Shown here piece after piece: positions 17,207 to 25,559 of a stretch of 64,000 nt of DNA; position 1 is the stretch's first letter, and every line of letters starts with the position of its first letter. The position numbers were made by a program, and so were the translations under genes. The stretch spans positions 62,001 to 126,000 of the forward strand of contig JBEVWC010000020.1 of the NCBI GenBank assembly GCA_040506775.1, in the 5' to 3' direction. The notes beneath the pieces were generated by a model. The model saw only the letters and a list, made by a program, of their open reading frames with translations, searched no databases and was not told the DNA's origin. Source of the DNA: Thiodiazotropha sp040506775. GTDB taxonomy: Bacteria; Pseudomonadota; Gammaproteobacteria; Chromatiales; Chromatiaceae.

Positions 17207-17643
17207 TTTAGTTTTGAGTTTTGAGTTCTTAGTTTTTAGTTGAGGTGTTCGCTGCGCTCACGGTTTATTGGATTGCACCACTCTCCGGCTATCTATCCCC
17301 TCGTTCCCACGCTATGCGTGGGAGTGCAGATTGGCTTTGACGCCCCTATCAGAACCGGTAATTCGACATGGCTTAGATATTCATTCCCACGCGGAGCGTG
17401 AGAACAAGAAAAAGCCGTGAGCGCAGCGAACACCTCAACTCAACACTTGAGTCCTCTCATTTCCCCTCGTTCCCACGCTCTGCGTGGGAATGCAGACTAC
17501 GCTTTGACGCCCCTATCAGAACCGGCAATACGACATGGCTTGGGTATTCATTCCCACGCGGAGCGTGGGAACAAGAAAAAGCCATGAGCGCAGCGAACAC
17601 CTCAACTCAAAACTCAAAACTCAAAAGTAACAACTCAACACTT
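17207..17643. repeat. Composite repeat block: two direct ~147-bp units with inverted border sequence
   Basis: Two nearly identical direct units occupy about 17297-17443 and 17463-17610. Each holds a TTCCCACGC-type palindrome (CCCACGCTCTGCGTGGG), a spacer containing TTTGACGCCCCTATCAGAAC, a second palindrome copy (CCCACGCGGAGCGTGGG) and the tail GAGCGCAGCGAACACCTCAA. The inverse complement of that tail lies on the left flank at 17239-17264, and the T-rich stretch at 17207-17238 mirrors the A-rich stretch at 17600-17625. The block fills the space between the ABC exporter operon and the DUF4382 gene. No protein-coding potential is convincing. It looks like a non-autonomous REP/MITE-like element. 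Confidence 0.8.
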
Positions 17644-17764
17644 ATGTCCTCTCAATTGTGATTTACTTGGCATTCGATCCTTAAGAATCCGCTATTGATT
17701 ACCCCCCATGACAGGATTGTGATATACCCAAAAGAACGCTTCGTACTTTTGGGAAAAAAATGCC

Positions 17765-19408
17765 ATGTTTGAATCACGCTTCAAATTCCAGGGCCTGTTG
17801 CCCTGCCTGGCCCTCGCCACCCTGCTGACCGCCTGTGGCGGCGGAAGCTCCTCATCCTCATCCACCTCGACTGACGACAGCGGAGGCGGCACCACCACCA
17901 CTCAGGGTGACACCACCGGTTCCGTGAGCGTGATGCTGACCGATGCCCCCGCGGACCTGGATCTGTTCTCCGCGATCAACGCCTCGATCGAGCGCATTGA
18001 GCTGATCGGCGGCGACGAAAACCGCTTTCCCCTGTTCGAAGGACCGACCGAGACCATCGACCTGCTGTCCCTGCGAAACGAGGCCATGCCCTTCGCCTAC
18101 CGTGACGATGTTCCGGCGGGCAGTTACTGTAAGATCCGCCTCACCCTGAGTCAGCCGGACGGCCTGGAACTGGTGCTGGCCGAGGACGGCTCCAGCGAAT
18201 ACCCGAACCTGCCGGGCAATGGCAAGATCGATCTGCTCGCCCGGGGCTGCTTCACCGTCGCCGAGGGCTCCCCCATCACCGTGCAGATCGACCTGGATGC
18301 GGGTAACTCCATACATGTGGTGCGCACCGGTAACCGCACCCGCTACAACTTCCGCCCGGTGGTGTTCATCGATGTGGTCGATGCGGAATTTGCCGCCAAG
18401 CTGGTGCGCATGGAAGGGGTGATCCGTGACAGCGATGCAGTCGCGCAGACCCTGCTGCTGTGCGATACCCTGCCCAATGCCCAGGTCAACGCAGCCGATT
18501 GCATCACCCTGCAACTGGGCCCTGACAGTGCCTATTTCGACAACCTGAACGCCCAGGGCGATGCCCAGCCCCTGAGCGATCTGCAGCTGCCGGAACTCCG
18601 GGGCACCTCCGCCACTGCGGTGGGCCTCACCAGCAGCCAGCCGGTACAGTTGACCCCGGTGGACGTGCCGGAAGATGCCTGGCCCGGTAGCGGATTGTGT
18701 CGTCTGTGGGAGCCCGGGGTGGACCCCAGTGCCCAGTCGAGCAGCGACGATCAGATCTGCAACGATCCGGATCTCTATATACCCAGCGGCTGGGTGCTGG
18801 TGGATGACCAGGGCCTGGTGGTGGTGGATCACCGTCCGCGCCTGACCCTGGACACCCTGGCGGTGGAGACCGGAACCTTCGGCAGTTACGCGGGCAACGT
18901 CACCGTGAGCGCCACCGCCTCCCAGTTCACTCTGCAGGAAGGCACCACCCCCCTGCTGATCAATCTGCAGAATCCCCAGGGCTACAACGGCACCCGGATC
19001 CTCAGCAACCTGGGCGAGGTGCTCGATTACACGGCGATCCAGGCGCCCCTGAGCCTGACCCTGGACGGAGTGGCGGAGTCGGACAGCGTGGTGAAGGCCG
19101 CAGTGGTGATCATCGATCCCGACCAGCTGGACCAGATCGCGGCCAGTGGCGAGATCGGATCGCTCAACACGGATGGATTCATCCTCGTTCCCGAGGCGGG
19201 CACCACCCCTTGTGATATCAGCGGTGATGTTGTGGTGACCACGTCTTCCGAGACCGTCTACACCACGGTCACCACCACTGCGGACCAGGTGGAAGTGACA
19301 CCCGGCGGCGACCTGGAAGCGGGTCAGAGCGTCAACGTGAACGGCAGCTGCAGCGCAGCCGGACTGAGCGCCACCAGCGTGGTGATCCTCATCGACCAGA
19401 CCCTCTGA
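17765..19408 (+). CDS. DUF4382-containing surface lipoprotein
   Basis: The 547-residue protein has a lipoprotein signal peptide (lipobox LLTACGGG, Cys about residue 24). A Ser/Thr/Gly-rich linker follows, then a DUF4382 domain (about 55-200) opening with GSVSVMLTDAPADL and including SIERIELIGG. DUF4382 is widespread in secreted bacterial proteins and its function is unknown. The remaining 350 residues are beta-rich and acidic, with several cysteines, and I do not recognise another domain. The predicted mature protein is strongly acidic. It stands alone between the repeat block and the convergent dedA-like gene; no canonical Shine-Dalgarno is seen (GGGA twelve bases upstream). Confidence 0.85.
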   Translation: MFESRFKFQGLLPCLALATLLTACGGGSSSSSSTSTDDSGGGTTTTQGDTTGSVSVMLTDAPADLDLFSAINASIERIELIGGDENRFPLFEGPTETIDLLSLRNEAMPFAYRDDVPAGSYCKIRLTLSQPDGLELVLAEDGSSEYPNLPGNGKIDLLARGCFTVAEGSPITVQIDLDAGNSIHVVRTGNRTRYNFRPVVFIDVVDAEFAAKLVRMEGVIRDSDAVAQTLLLCDTLPNAQVNAADCITLQLGPDSAYFDNLNAQGDAQPLSDLQLPELRGTSATAVGLTSSQPVQLTPVDVPEDAWPGSGLCRLWEPGVDPSAQSSSDDQICNDPDLYIPSGWVLVDDQGLVVVDHRPRLTLDTLAVETGTFGSYAGNVTVSATASQFTLQEGTTPLLINLQNPQGYNGTRILSNLGEVLDYTAIQAPLSLTLDGVAESDSVVKAAVVIIDPDQLDQIAASGEIGSLNTDGFILVPEAGTTPCDISGDVVVTTSSETVYTTVTTTADQVEVTPGGDLEAGQSVNVNGSCSAAGLSATSVVILIDQTL

Positions 19409-19423
19409 TCGGCTTTTCACCCG

Positions 19424-20086
19424 TCACCCGGACTGCTGCGGGTGACGGGTGGCGGCGCGAATTCTCCAACCCCACAGCAACAGCCCCAGGCATAACACGC
19501 CGGCCAGCACCCATCCGCCGAAACGCCCCATCAGCGCGAGCAATTCCGGCAGGTGGCGGCCAAAAAAGTAGCCCACCAGAATGAACTGACCGATACCCAG
19601 CGCCACCCCGAGGGCATTGAAGCGGGTGAAAGCCGCGTAATCGAGACGAAACACCCCGGCCAGGGCCGGCATCACCCAGGACAGGGGACCGCTGAAACGG
19701 GCCAGCAACACGGCCCAGGCACCCCGCCTGCGGAAAAACCGCTCACCCCGGCGATAGCCCTGGGGCTGAAACAGGCGCCCGAGCAAGGGCCAGCCGGACA
19801 GCTGTGTGAACAGCCCCTCGCCGTAGCGCCGCCCGATCCAGTAACTGGAGTGATCCCCCAGCAGTCCGCCCACCAGCAGCACCGCGTACACCCCCCAGAT
19901 ATTCAGCGCCCCCATCCCCGCCAGCATCGCACCCGAAAGAAAAAACACCTCCCCCAGAATGGCCAGGGAGAAAGGAATCAGGGTCTCGAAGAAGGCTCCA
20001 AGAAACAGCACTGCGTAGGCGCCATCCCGGTACTGGGTCAGCAGTTCGGTCAGACGTTGGGGCTGCAGCAGATCAGCGAATGACAT
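19424..20086 (-). CDS. DedA-family membrane protein
   Basis: This 220-residue inner membrane protein carries the DedA/SNARE-associated motifs: the re-entrant FFETLIPF... segment, LLGDHSSYWIGRRYGE and the conserved RFSGPLSWVMPALAGVFRLDY stretch with its essential arginine and proline. DedA proteins move undecaprenyl phosphate or phospholipids across the inner membrane. The ATG at 20086 is the conserved start; the longer frame to 20227 reads the upstream gene in another frame. It overlaps the end of the glycosyltransferase gene by 14 bases, so the two are surely one transcript. A lipid-carrier recycling role for that glycosyltransferase pathway is an inference. Confidence 0.9.
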   Translation of the reverse strand: MSFADLLQPQRLTELLTQYRDGAYAVLFLGAFFETLIPFSLAILGEVFFLSGAMLAGMGALNIWGVYAVLLVGGLLGDHSSYWIGRRYGEGLFTQLSGWPLLGRLFQPQGYRRGERFFRRRGAWAVLLARFSGPLSWVMPALAGVFRLDYAAFTRFNALGVALGIGQFILVGYFFGRHLPELLALMGRFGGWVLAGVLCLGLLLWGWRIRAATRHPQQSG

Positions 20087-21920
20087 CGTATTTCCGGTAG
20101 CGCTTGAATCGCACGGGCAGTAAGGCTTCGTAAAGCCAGTGCAGGGACTGGCGCAGATAACCCCGGGTATCGAAGCGCCGGGTGGAGGTGCTGACCTGGT
20201 CGGTGGGGACAAAGAAGAAACGTCCATAGCGCCGGCATTCGCGCAGGAACTGCAGGTCCTCGGAAAAGTTGAGATCCTCCCGGTAGCCGACCCCCCGGGC
20301 GATGGGCGCCCGGGCGATCTGGATCGAGAACGAGCTCTTGCTCAGCCGGTGCACCAGATCGAACAGACGGAACCAGATCCGGGCGTAGCGCCCCGCGGGC
20401 GGGTTGGGACGCACCCGGGTGGTCCCCACGCTCAACCCCTCCCCGCCATGCCGGTTGAGCCAGTTGTTGAGCTGCTTGAGAAACTGGGGTCCCAGGCGGG
20501 TGTCCGCATCGCACATCACCACCCATTCGGTCTCGGGTGAGAGTGCCGCCAGGCCGGTGTTTCGTGCCCGCGAGACTCCGGGTTCACAGCTCAGCACGCG
20601 CAACCCGATCCCCTCCTTCGAAGCCATTCGCGCATAGGTTTCCGCGATCGACCGGGTGTTGTCGGTGGAGCCGTTCTCGACCAGGATGATCTCCATCCGC
20701 TGCGCCGGATAGCGTTGCTGTAAAAGCGCGGAGAGGGTCGCCTCCAGTTCCCGTTCCTCGTTGTGCGCCGGGACCAGGACACTGATGAAATGCCGGTGCA
20801 GCCGATCATCGATTTCATCGACGATACGCGCCAGGGCGGCATCGGTACGCCAGGGCGGTTCGAACAGACGGGTCTGTTCACAGGCCTGCAGGGCCCCAGG
20901 CAGATCGAAAGCGCTGTCCTGCTCCCGGGTCACGAAATAGCTGTGACTGCTCAGGTAGTAGGCCAGATACTCCTGTTCGGTCTGGTTCGGCGTGGGGATC
21001 AACAGAGCCTGTTTATCGTGCTCCACCAGGTCCATGATGGTGGTGTACCCGGCCCGGGAGATCACACAGCGGGCCCGGTTGAACAGGGACTGACGCAGTT
21101 CCCCGCTGGCCATGGCATGGATCTGCAGATCCTCCCGGCGCCAGGCATCGTATTGCCGTTCATCCTCTGAGGCGGCACCGAGCACGAACACCTTACGCCC
21201 GGGCAGGTCTGCCGCCTGCTCCAGCAGGTCCCGGATAAAGCCCTGCTTGTGTTCCAGAAGATAACCGCTGATCACGAACAGGTAGTCGATGTCCTGTACC
21301 ACCGGGATATGCCGGTAGGAGGAGAGCACCCCCACGTAGCGATGACAGCAGCGATGCAGATACAGGGTGTGCGCCAGATGCCCGGCCAGATTGCGGCTCG
21401 GACAGGGATAGTCGGGAATGAACACGCAATCGAATTTGCGCAGCGCGGAGACATTCACATGTTCGGTAAGCCAGGCCGCCTCACGCAATCCTCTGGGTGG
21501 CATGAACGCCACCTGGTGGGTGAGGATGAACGAGGGGGTCCAGCGGCTGTGGAAACCGTAACGACCGTCACTGAAGATGAAATCGAAGTCCGCCGCCAGC
21601 GACTCCACCACCCGGTGCTCCCGGCGAATCAAGCGCCAAGTTCTGAGCAGATCGAGCAACAGGTAGGCATAGAGCCGCCAGCCGACGCCCCGTTCCAGCG
21701 GGGGATAGTCCGCCAGTTCCCGGAACTCGATCTGTTCCTCATCGCTGAGCTCCTGACGCAGAAACGCCAGGGCGTTGCCCTGGGATACCAGGGTCAGGGC
21801 ATATCCACGGCGCAGAAATTCCCGGATCACCACCAGGCTGCGGGTGGCGTGACCGAGACCCAGGGAGCTGACGGCAAACAGGGCACGGGGGGTGGTTTTG
21901 TTGATCATGGCGGACCGCAT
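20073..21920 (-). CDS. Fused glycosyltransferase: GT-B (MurG/UDP-GT-like) plus GT2 domain
   Basis: The 615-residue protein joins two enzymes. The N-terminal half (about 1-370) resembles GT-B transferases of the MurG/glycosyltransferase-28 kind. It opens with LFAVSSLGLGHATRS (a glycine-rich GxGH loop) and has the donor-site segment VISRAGYTTIMDLVEHDKQ and LIPTPNQTEQEYLA. The C-terminal half (from about 376) is a GT2 domain starting FISVLVPAHNEERE, with ENGSTDNT, VSRARNTG and the metal-binding CDADTRLGP near residue 468. No membrane helix is predicted. Two sugar transfers by one polypeptide, perhaps onto a lipid carrier or glycolipid, are suggested. The ATG at 21920 has GAGAGGGA directly upstream; another ATG at 21908 is possible. 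Confidence 0.85.
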   Translation of the reverse strand: MRSAMINKTTPRALFAVSSLGLGHATRSLVVIREFLRRGYALTLVSQGNALAFLRQELSDEEQIEFRELADYPPLERGVGWRLYAYLLLDLLRTWRLIRREHRVVESLAADFDFIFSDGRYGFHSRWTPSFILTHQVAFMPPRGLREAAWLTEHVNVSALRKFDCVFIPDYPCPSRNLAGHLAHTLYLHRCCHRYVGVLSSYRHIPVVQDIDYLFVISGYLLEHKQGFIRDLLEQAADLPGRKVFVLGAASEDERQYDAWRREDLQIHAMASGELRQSLFNRARCVISRAGYTTIMDLVEHDKQALLIPTPNQTEQEYLAYYLSSHSYFVTREQDSAFDLPGALQACEQTRLFEPPWRTDAALARIVDEIDDRLHRHFISVLVPAHNEERELEATLSALLQQRYPAQRMEIILVENGSTDNTRSIAETYARMASKEGIGLRVLSCEPGVSRARNTGLAALSPETEWVVMCDADTRLGPQFLKQLNNWLNRHGGEGLSVGTTRVRPNPPAGRYARIWFRLFDLVHRLSKSSFSIQIARAPIARGVGYREDLNFSEDLQFLRECRRYGRFFFVPTDQVSTSTRRFDTRGYLRQSLHWLYEALLPVRFKRYRKYDVIR

Positions 21921-22371
21921 TCCCTCTCGGCCACCCCCATAACCGGTACCTGTTGGCACCCGGGCGGCCGCAGGGATGAGACCATACACGCCATTCATGA
22001 CAGGATTATGATCTCCGCAGAGTGATGGCCCTGGTGACCGATGCTCCGGCACAAACCCAATACCACCCGTCCCTAAATCCCTTGCTCTGGCAAATAGTGG
22101 TCTGATACAGGCCTGTGCAAGTGTCGTGTCCTATGCTAGCTTGCAAATACCGGCGACTGGCTTAGCCCCAAGGATTTACAGGCAGTAAAACCTGGTCACC
22201 GGCACTTCAGACACAGGGAGCCTCAATCTCAGGGATCATGAGTTCATTTCCGTTTTCACACCTCTCGACCGCCCTCTGCGATCCTGACTCAGCGGCTGAG
22301 CAAGCGCTCCGGTGCGCCTGCCAGCCCTGATCGTGGAGAGTTCTGTCGCCTCACTACACAGGGATGCCGCT
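21921..22371. other. Divergent intergenic region with a motif shared with the DUF4382 upstream region
   Basis: These 451 bases lie between the glycosyltransferase gene and the PqaA-like gene. The sequence ATGACAGGATTATGAT at 21997-22012 recurs, with one change, at 17708-17723 upstream of the DUF4382 gene. No gene, terminator or riboswitch could be supported. Confidence 0.35.
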
Positions 22372-24114
22372 ATGCTTCGAACCGCACCTTTCCGTCTTAT
22401 TCTGATCTGCCTGACCGGGCTCCTCACGACCACCCAGCTGGCCGCACAGGAAGGGCCGCTCGAGGCCTACGTACACCAACCCGATCCTGCCTACGGATAT
22501 CAGCTAGTCGGTCAACTGCCGGGCGGCGACTTCGATGCCTATTTCCTGAATATGAATTCCCAGAACTGGAGAAGCAGCGATGAAGTGACCCCCACGTTGT
22601 GGAATCATTGGGTCACCCTGATCGTGCCCCACAACCTCACCTCCGACACCGCCAACCTGATCATCACTGGCGAAAAATTCTCAACCACGCCGCCCTCGCC
22701 GGAAGACCTCGCGCTGTATCTCCCCCTGGCCACATATACCGGCAGCATCCAGGTCGTCGTACAACAGATACCCGCCCAGCCAGTGCAATTCGTGGATCAG
22801 GATCAACCCACCCTGGAAGACACTATTGTGTCGCTCAGCTGGCGCAAATCCATGCAGACAGGCGACCCCACCTGGGCAGTCATGCTGCCGATGACCAAGG
22901 CAGCCGTGCGCGCCATGGACACCGCCCAGGACTATCTCAACGGAACTCTGGGACTGGGCATCGAACACTTCATCGCCACCGGATTCTCCAAACAGGGCGC
23001 GATTGCCTGGCTGACCGCCGCGGTCGACCCCAGAGTGACCGCGGTAGTGCCGGGTGAATTCAACATCCTGCACATTGCGGAACAGCTCGAACACCACTAC
23101 AACAGTTACGGCTTCTATTCCGAAGCCCTGGCTGGCTACGTGGCCAACGGTATTACCGACAACATCCGCTCTCCGGAAGGCAAGACATTGGCGAATCTTG
23201 TCGACCCAATCAATTACCGGCATGCGCTGAACATGCCGCAGCTGGTCATCAATGTGACTGGAGACGAGTTCTTTCTTCCCGATGCCTCCCGCTATTACAT
23301 CCATGAGTTTCCCGGGGAGACCCTGCAACGCATTCTGCCGAACACCAACCACGGTTTCACCGGTAAACTGGAGGAGATGCTGATGGGTCTGATTGCCTGG
23401 TATCAGGCACAGCTCTACGGCTTTGACCGACCGGTGATTAACAGTTATCTGGACGAGCATGGACAACTGGTGGTGAGCAGCGACCCGCTTCCCCTTCAAG
23501 CCAAACTCTGGCAGGCTACAAATCCTGATGCCCGGGATTTCCGCCACCCCATCGTGGGGGCTTCTGCCTGGAGCGACAGCACGATCCAGACGGACCAGGA
23601 CGGTGTGTTCCGGGTGCATCTGGATCCACCGGAGAACGGATTCACCGGCTATCTGGTAGAACTCACCTATCCGGGTATCAGCGAAATTCCCCAGGTCTAC
23701 ACTACATCCGTCTACATCACTCCAGACGTTGAGCCCTTCGACCGGAATGACCCCCTCGGCAACCCCCGCACGCCCCGGAACTGGCAGCGTCAGGTAGATC
23801 GTGCCTTGGCGGACCGTCCCCTCGACTATGATCGGGATGCGTTGCAAGCCATGTTGCCGATCCGGGTGCTTGGAGAGTATCTGACCACCCCCGAAGACCT
23901 GGCAGCGAACCTGGATCAGGTCGGGGCAAAACGCAACTGCACAGCGGCACGCATGAATGTTCAGGCCCATGAACTGGGCTGGTATACGACCTTGTACTCC
24001 GTAGGCGAACAGCAGATCAAATTCTGGCAACCCTACGACTGGGCAGAGCAGTTCTACAGCCAGGGCCACCCGGGATTGGCCGCAGGTATCTGCCAGGTGC
24101 TGACCCGCCCCTGA
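22372..24114 (+). CDS. PqaA-type (PhoPQ-activated pathogenicity-related) secreted hydrolase
   Basis: This 580-residue protein has a signal peptide (about residues 1-24, ending QLAAQEG) and the PhoPQ-related alpha/beta hydrolase fold. The nucleophile motif is GFSKQG (Ser about residue 206), and VTGDEFFLPD and PNTNHGF carry candidate Asp and His. Salmonella PqaA is activated by PhoPQ and linked to antimicrobial peptide resistance; the enzymatic substrate is not established. The C-terminal ~180 residues add a beta domain. The ATG at 22372 is preferred because the signal peptide starts there and AGGGA lies nine bases upstream. Gene neighbours give no pathway. Confidence 0.85.
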   Translation: MLRTAPFRLILICLTGLLTTTQLAAQEGPLEAYVHQPDPAYGYQLVGQLPGGDFDAYFLNMNSQNWRSSDEVTPTLWNHWVTLIVPHNLTSDTANLIITGEKFSTTPPSPEDLALYLPLATYTGSIQVVVQQIPAQPVQFVDQDQPTLEDTIVSLSWRKSMQTGDPTWAVMLPMTKAAVRAMDTAQDYLNGTLGLGIEHFIATGFSKQGAIAWLTAAVDPRVTAVVPGEFNILHIAEQLEHHYNSYGFYSEALAGYVANGITDNIRSPEGKTLANLVDPINYRHALNMPQLVINVTGDEFFLPDASRYYIHEFPGETLQRILPNTNHGFTGKLEEMLMGLIAWYQAQLYGFDRPVINSYLDEHGQLVVSSDPLPLQAKLWQATNPDARDFRHPIVGASAWSDSTIQTDQDGVFRVHLDPPENGFTGYLVELTYPGISEIPQVYTTSVYITPDVEPFDRNDPLGNPRTPRNWQRQVDRALADRPLDYDRDALQAMLPIRVLGEYLTTPEDLAANLDQVGAKRNCTAARMNVQAHELGWYTTLYSVGEQQIKFWQPYDWAEQFYSQGHPGLAAGICQVLTRP

Positions 24115-24279
24115 CCCCGGGCATAATCGCCGGCACCTGATCGGGCCGGGCCGCATATCCCGGTCCGGGACCCGGTTCGACACGCGCCCGTGTCTGACTC
24201 GAGCGTTGGCGAGAGACGGCAAAGTCTTTACCCTAGATTGATGGACAACCACCGGCGAGGCATGCCAGTGTAGGGCCTG

Positions 24280-25134
24280 ATGAATCCCGCCATCCTGTAT
24301 GCCCTGCTGAGCCTGTTCTTCGCCGGTCTCAATGACCTGGTGTTCAAACGTTATGCCATAAAGGCCCGATCCCGGGGTACGGTGATCGCCGTTGTCGGCA
24401 TGGTCTGGGCAGGACTGCAGCTGGGGTTCAGTCCACCCGTGGGAGGCTGGGCAGGGTTTACGGCAAACGACCTGCTGTATGGCCTGGGCGCCGGGGTGGC
24501 GCTGACCCTGTCGAACCTGCTGCTGATCGAGAGCCTGGCGCATATCGAGGTGAGTCTCGGCTCCACCCTGTATCGCCTCAACACCCTCGGAGTGGTGGTG
24601 CTGTCGGTGTGGTTCCTGGAGGAGTCCCTGAGCCCGCTGCAGACCACGGGTATCGCCCTGGGAATAGTTGCGGTATTGCTGTTGCTACGGACAGACCAGC
24701 CGCAGACCCATGACCGGCTGTTCCAACGTTTCCTCGCCCTGGCCATCCTGGCCTCGCTGCTGCGAGCGGTCTACGGGGTAGTGACCAAGGCGGGTCTGAA
24801 CCAGGGTGCGGTTGGGGGACGCCTGCTGCTGATCGCCGCCTGCTGCTGGATCGTCGGTGGCGCGGTGTATGCCCTGATCCGTGAAGAGGGCTTGCATGCC
24901 CACGCCAAACCCCTCCTCTACGGGGTGGTCTCCGGGGTGCTGGTCACCTTGATCGTGAATTTCCTGGTCACCGCCATGTCCCTGGGGGATGCCAGCCTGG
25001 TCATACCGATCGCCAACCTGAGTTTCGTCGCCGCCCTGCTCTTCTCACTGCTGCTGGGCTGGGAACGTCTCAGCGGACGAAAACTCGCGGCGATCAGCCT
25101 GGCGGTATTATCCATCCTGCTGCTGGCGCGCTGA
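24280..25134 (+). CDS. EamA/DMT-family transporter
   Basis: This 284-residue inner membrane protein has ten predicted helices in two five-helix EamA repeats. It opens AILYALLSLFFAGLNDLVFKRYA and has YRLNTLGVVVLSVWFLEESLS at the end of the first half and GDASLVIPIANLSFVAALLFSLLLGWERLS at the end of the second. The drug/metabolite transporter superfamily moves amino acids, nucleotide sugars or drugs. The substrate here is unknown. It is convergent with tex, with a repeat-filled region between them. No ribosome binding site is conspicuous in front of the ATG at 24280. Confidence 0.88.
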   Translation: MNPAILYALLSLFFAGLNDLVFKRYAIKARSRGTVIAVVGMVWAGLQLGFSPPVGGWAGFTANDLLYGLGAGVALTLSNLLLIESLAHIEVSLGSTLYRLNTLGVVVLSVWFLEESLSPLQTTGIALGIVAVLLLLRTDQPQTHDRLFQRFLALAILASLLRAVYGVVTKAGLNQGAVGGRLLLIAACCWIVGGAVYALIREEGLHAHAKPLLYGVVSGVLVTLIVNFLVTAMSLGDASLVIPIANLSFVAALLFSLLLGWERLSGRKLAAISLAVLSILLLAR

Positions 25135-25179
25135 ACCTCAGGCTAAGCAGGCGAGGCAATACCAGGTAGCGCCTTGATT

Positions 25180-25234
25180 CTAGCCTTTGGCCAGCTTGGC
25201 GAAGGCAGCGGCCATGGCCCCCGAGGAGAGCTGG
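25180..25234 (-). pseudogene. Duplicated remnant of the tex 3' end
   Basis: These ~54 bases match the end of tex (25560-25614) at about 49 of 54 positions and include the same TAG stop. In the tex direction both read ...AMAAAFAKLAKG-stop. The copy has no gene in front of it: the repeat elements at 25243-25416 and other non-coding sequence separate it from tex. It is a leftover of a duplication or insertion event. Confidence 0.8.
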
Positions 25235-25242
25235 AATTCCAC

Positions 25243-25416
25243 CTCGTTCCCACGCTCTGCGTGGGAACGAGACAATGGTTGTCACACTGATGTCAGTGCT
25301 TCGCATTCTGCCGGATCCCGGGTTCCACTTCGTTTCACCCGGGCTACAGGTGATGCTCGCTCCTCTTGAGATTCCCGTGTGGCCGTAGCCCGGGTGCAGC
25401 GAAGCGGAACCCGGGA
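25243..25416. repeat. Cluster of family B and family A palindromic repeats
   Basis: A TTCCCACGC palindrome (CTCGTTCCCACGCTCTGCGT and on to 25271) is followed by a minus-oriented GTAGCCCGGGTG unit (25316-25347) and a plus-oriented one (25385-25416). The two family A units can pair with each other. The cluster lies between the two copies of the tex 3' end and between convergent genes, a common place for REP-like sequences. Confidence 0.85.
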
Positions 25417-25559
25417 ACAACTCTCCGGGGCTCCGGGGTTGGCTGCTTAAGCGCAGTGCATTCCAGCCCCGCCGGTTTTTGTCAGCATCGCAGCGGTCCC
25501 CGAAGGGGAGGGACCGTCGGGCGCCCATTCTTAAGGCGAAAATGAAAAGTGCCTCGCTC

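Noticed and set aside
17297..17610. CRISPR array
   Set aside because: Only two long units with internal palindromes, no short regular repeats or spacers, no cas genes.
17858..19420. Minus-strand open frame of 520 codons opposite the DUF4382 gene
   Set aside because: His/Gly/Gln-rich shadow; the plus strand has a lipobox and a DUF4382 domain.
21921..22371. c-di-GMP riboswitch in the long leader of the PqaA-like gene
   Set aside because: No GEMM-type conserved core or matching helices could be found by eye.
22681..24543. Minus-strand open frame of 620 codons opposite the PqaA-like gene
   Set aside because: No domain, runs across two plus-strand genes, shadow composition.
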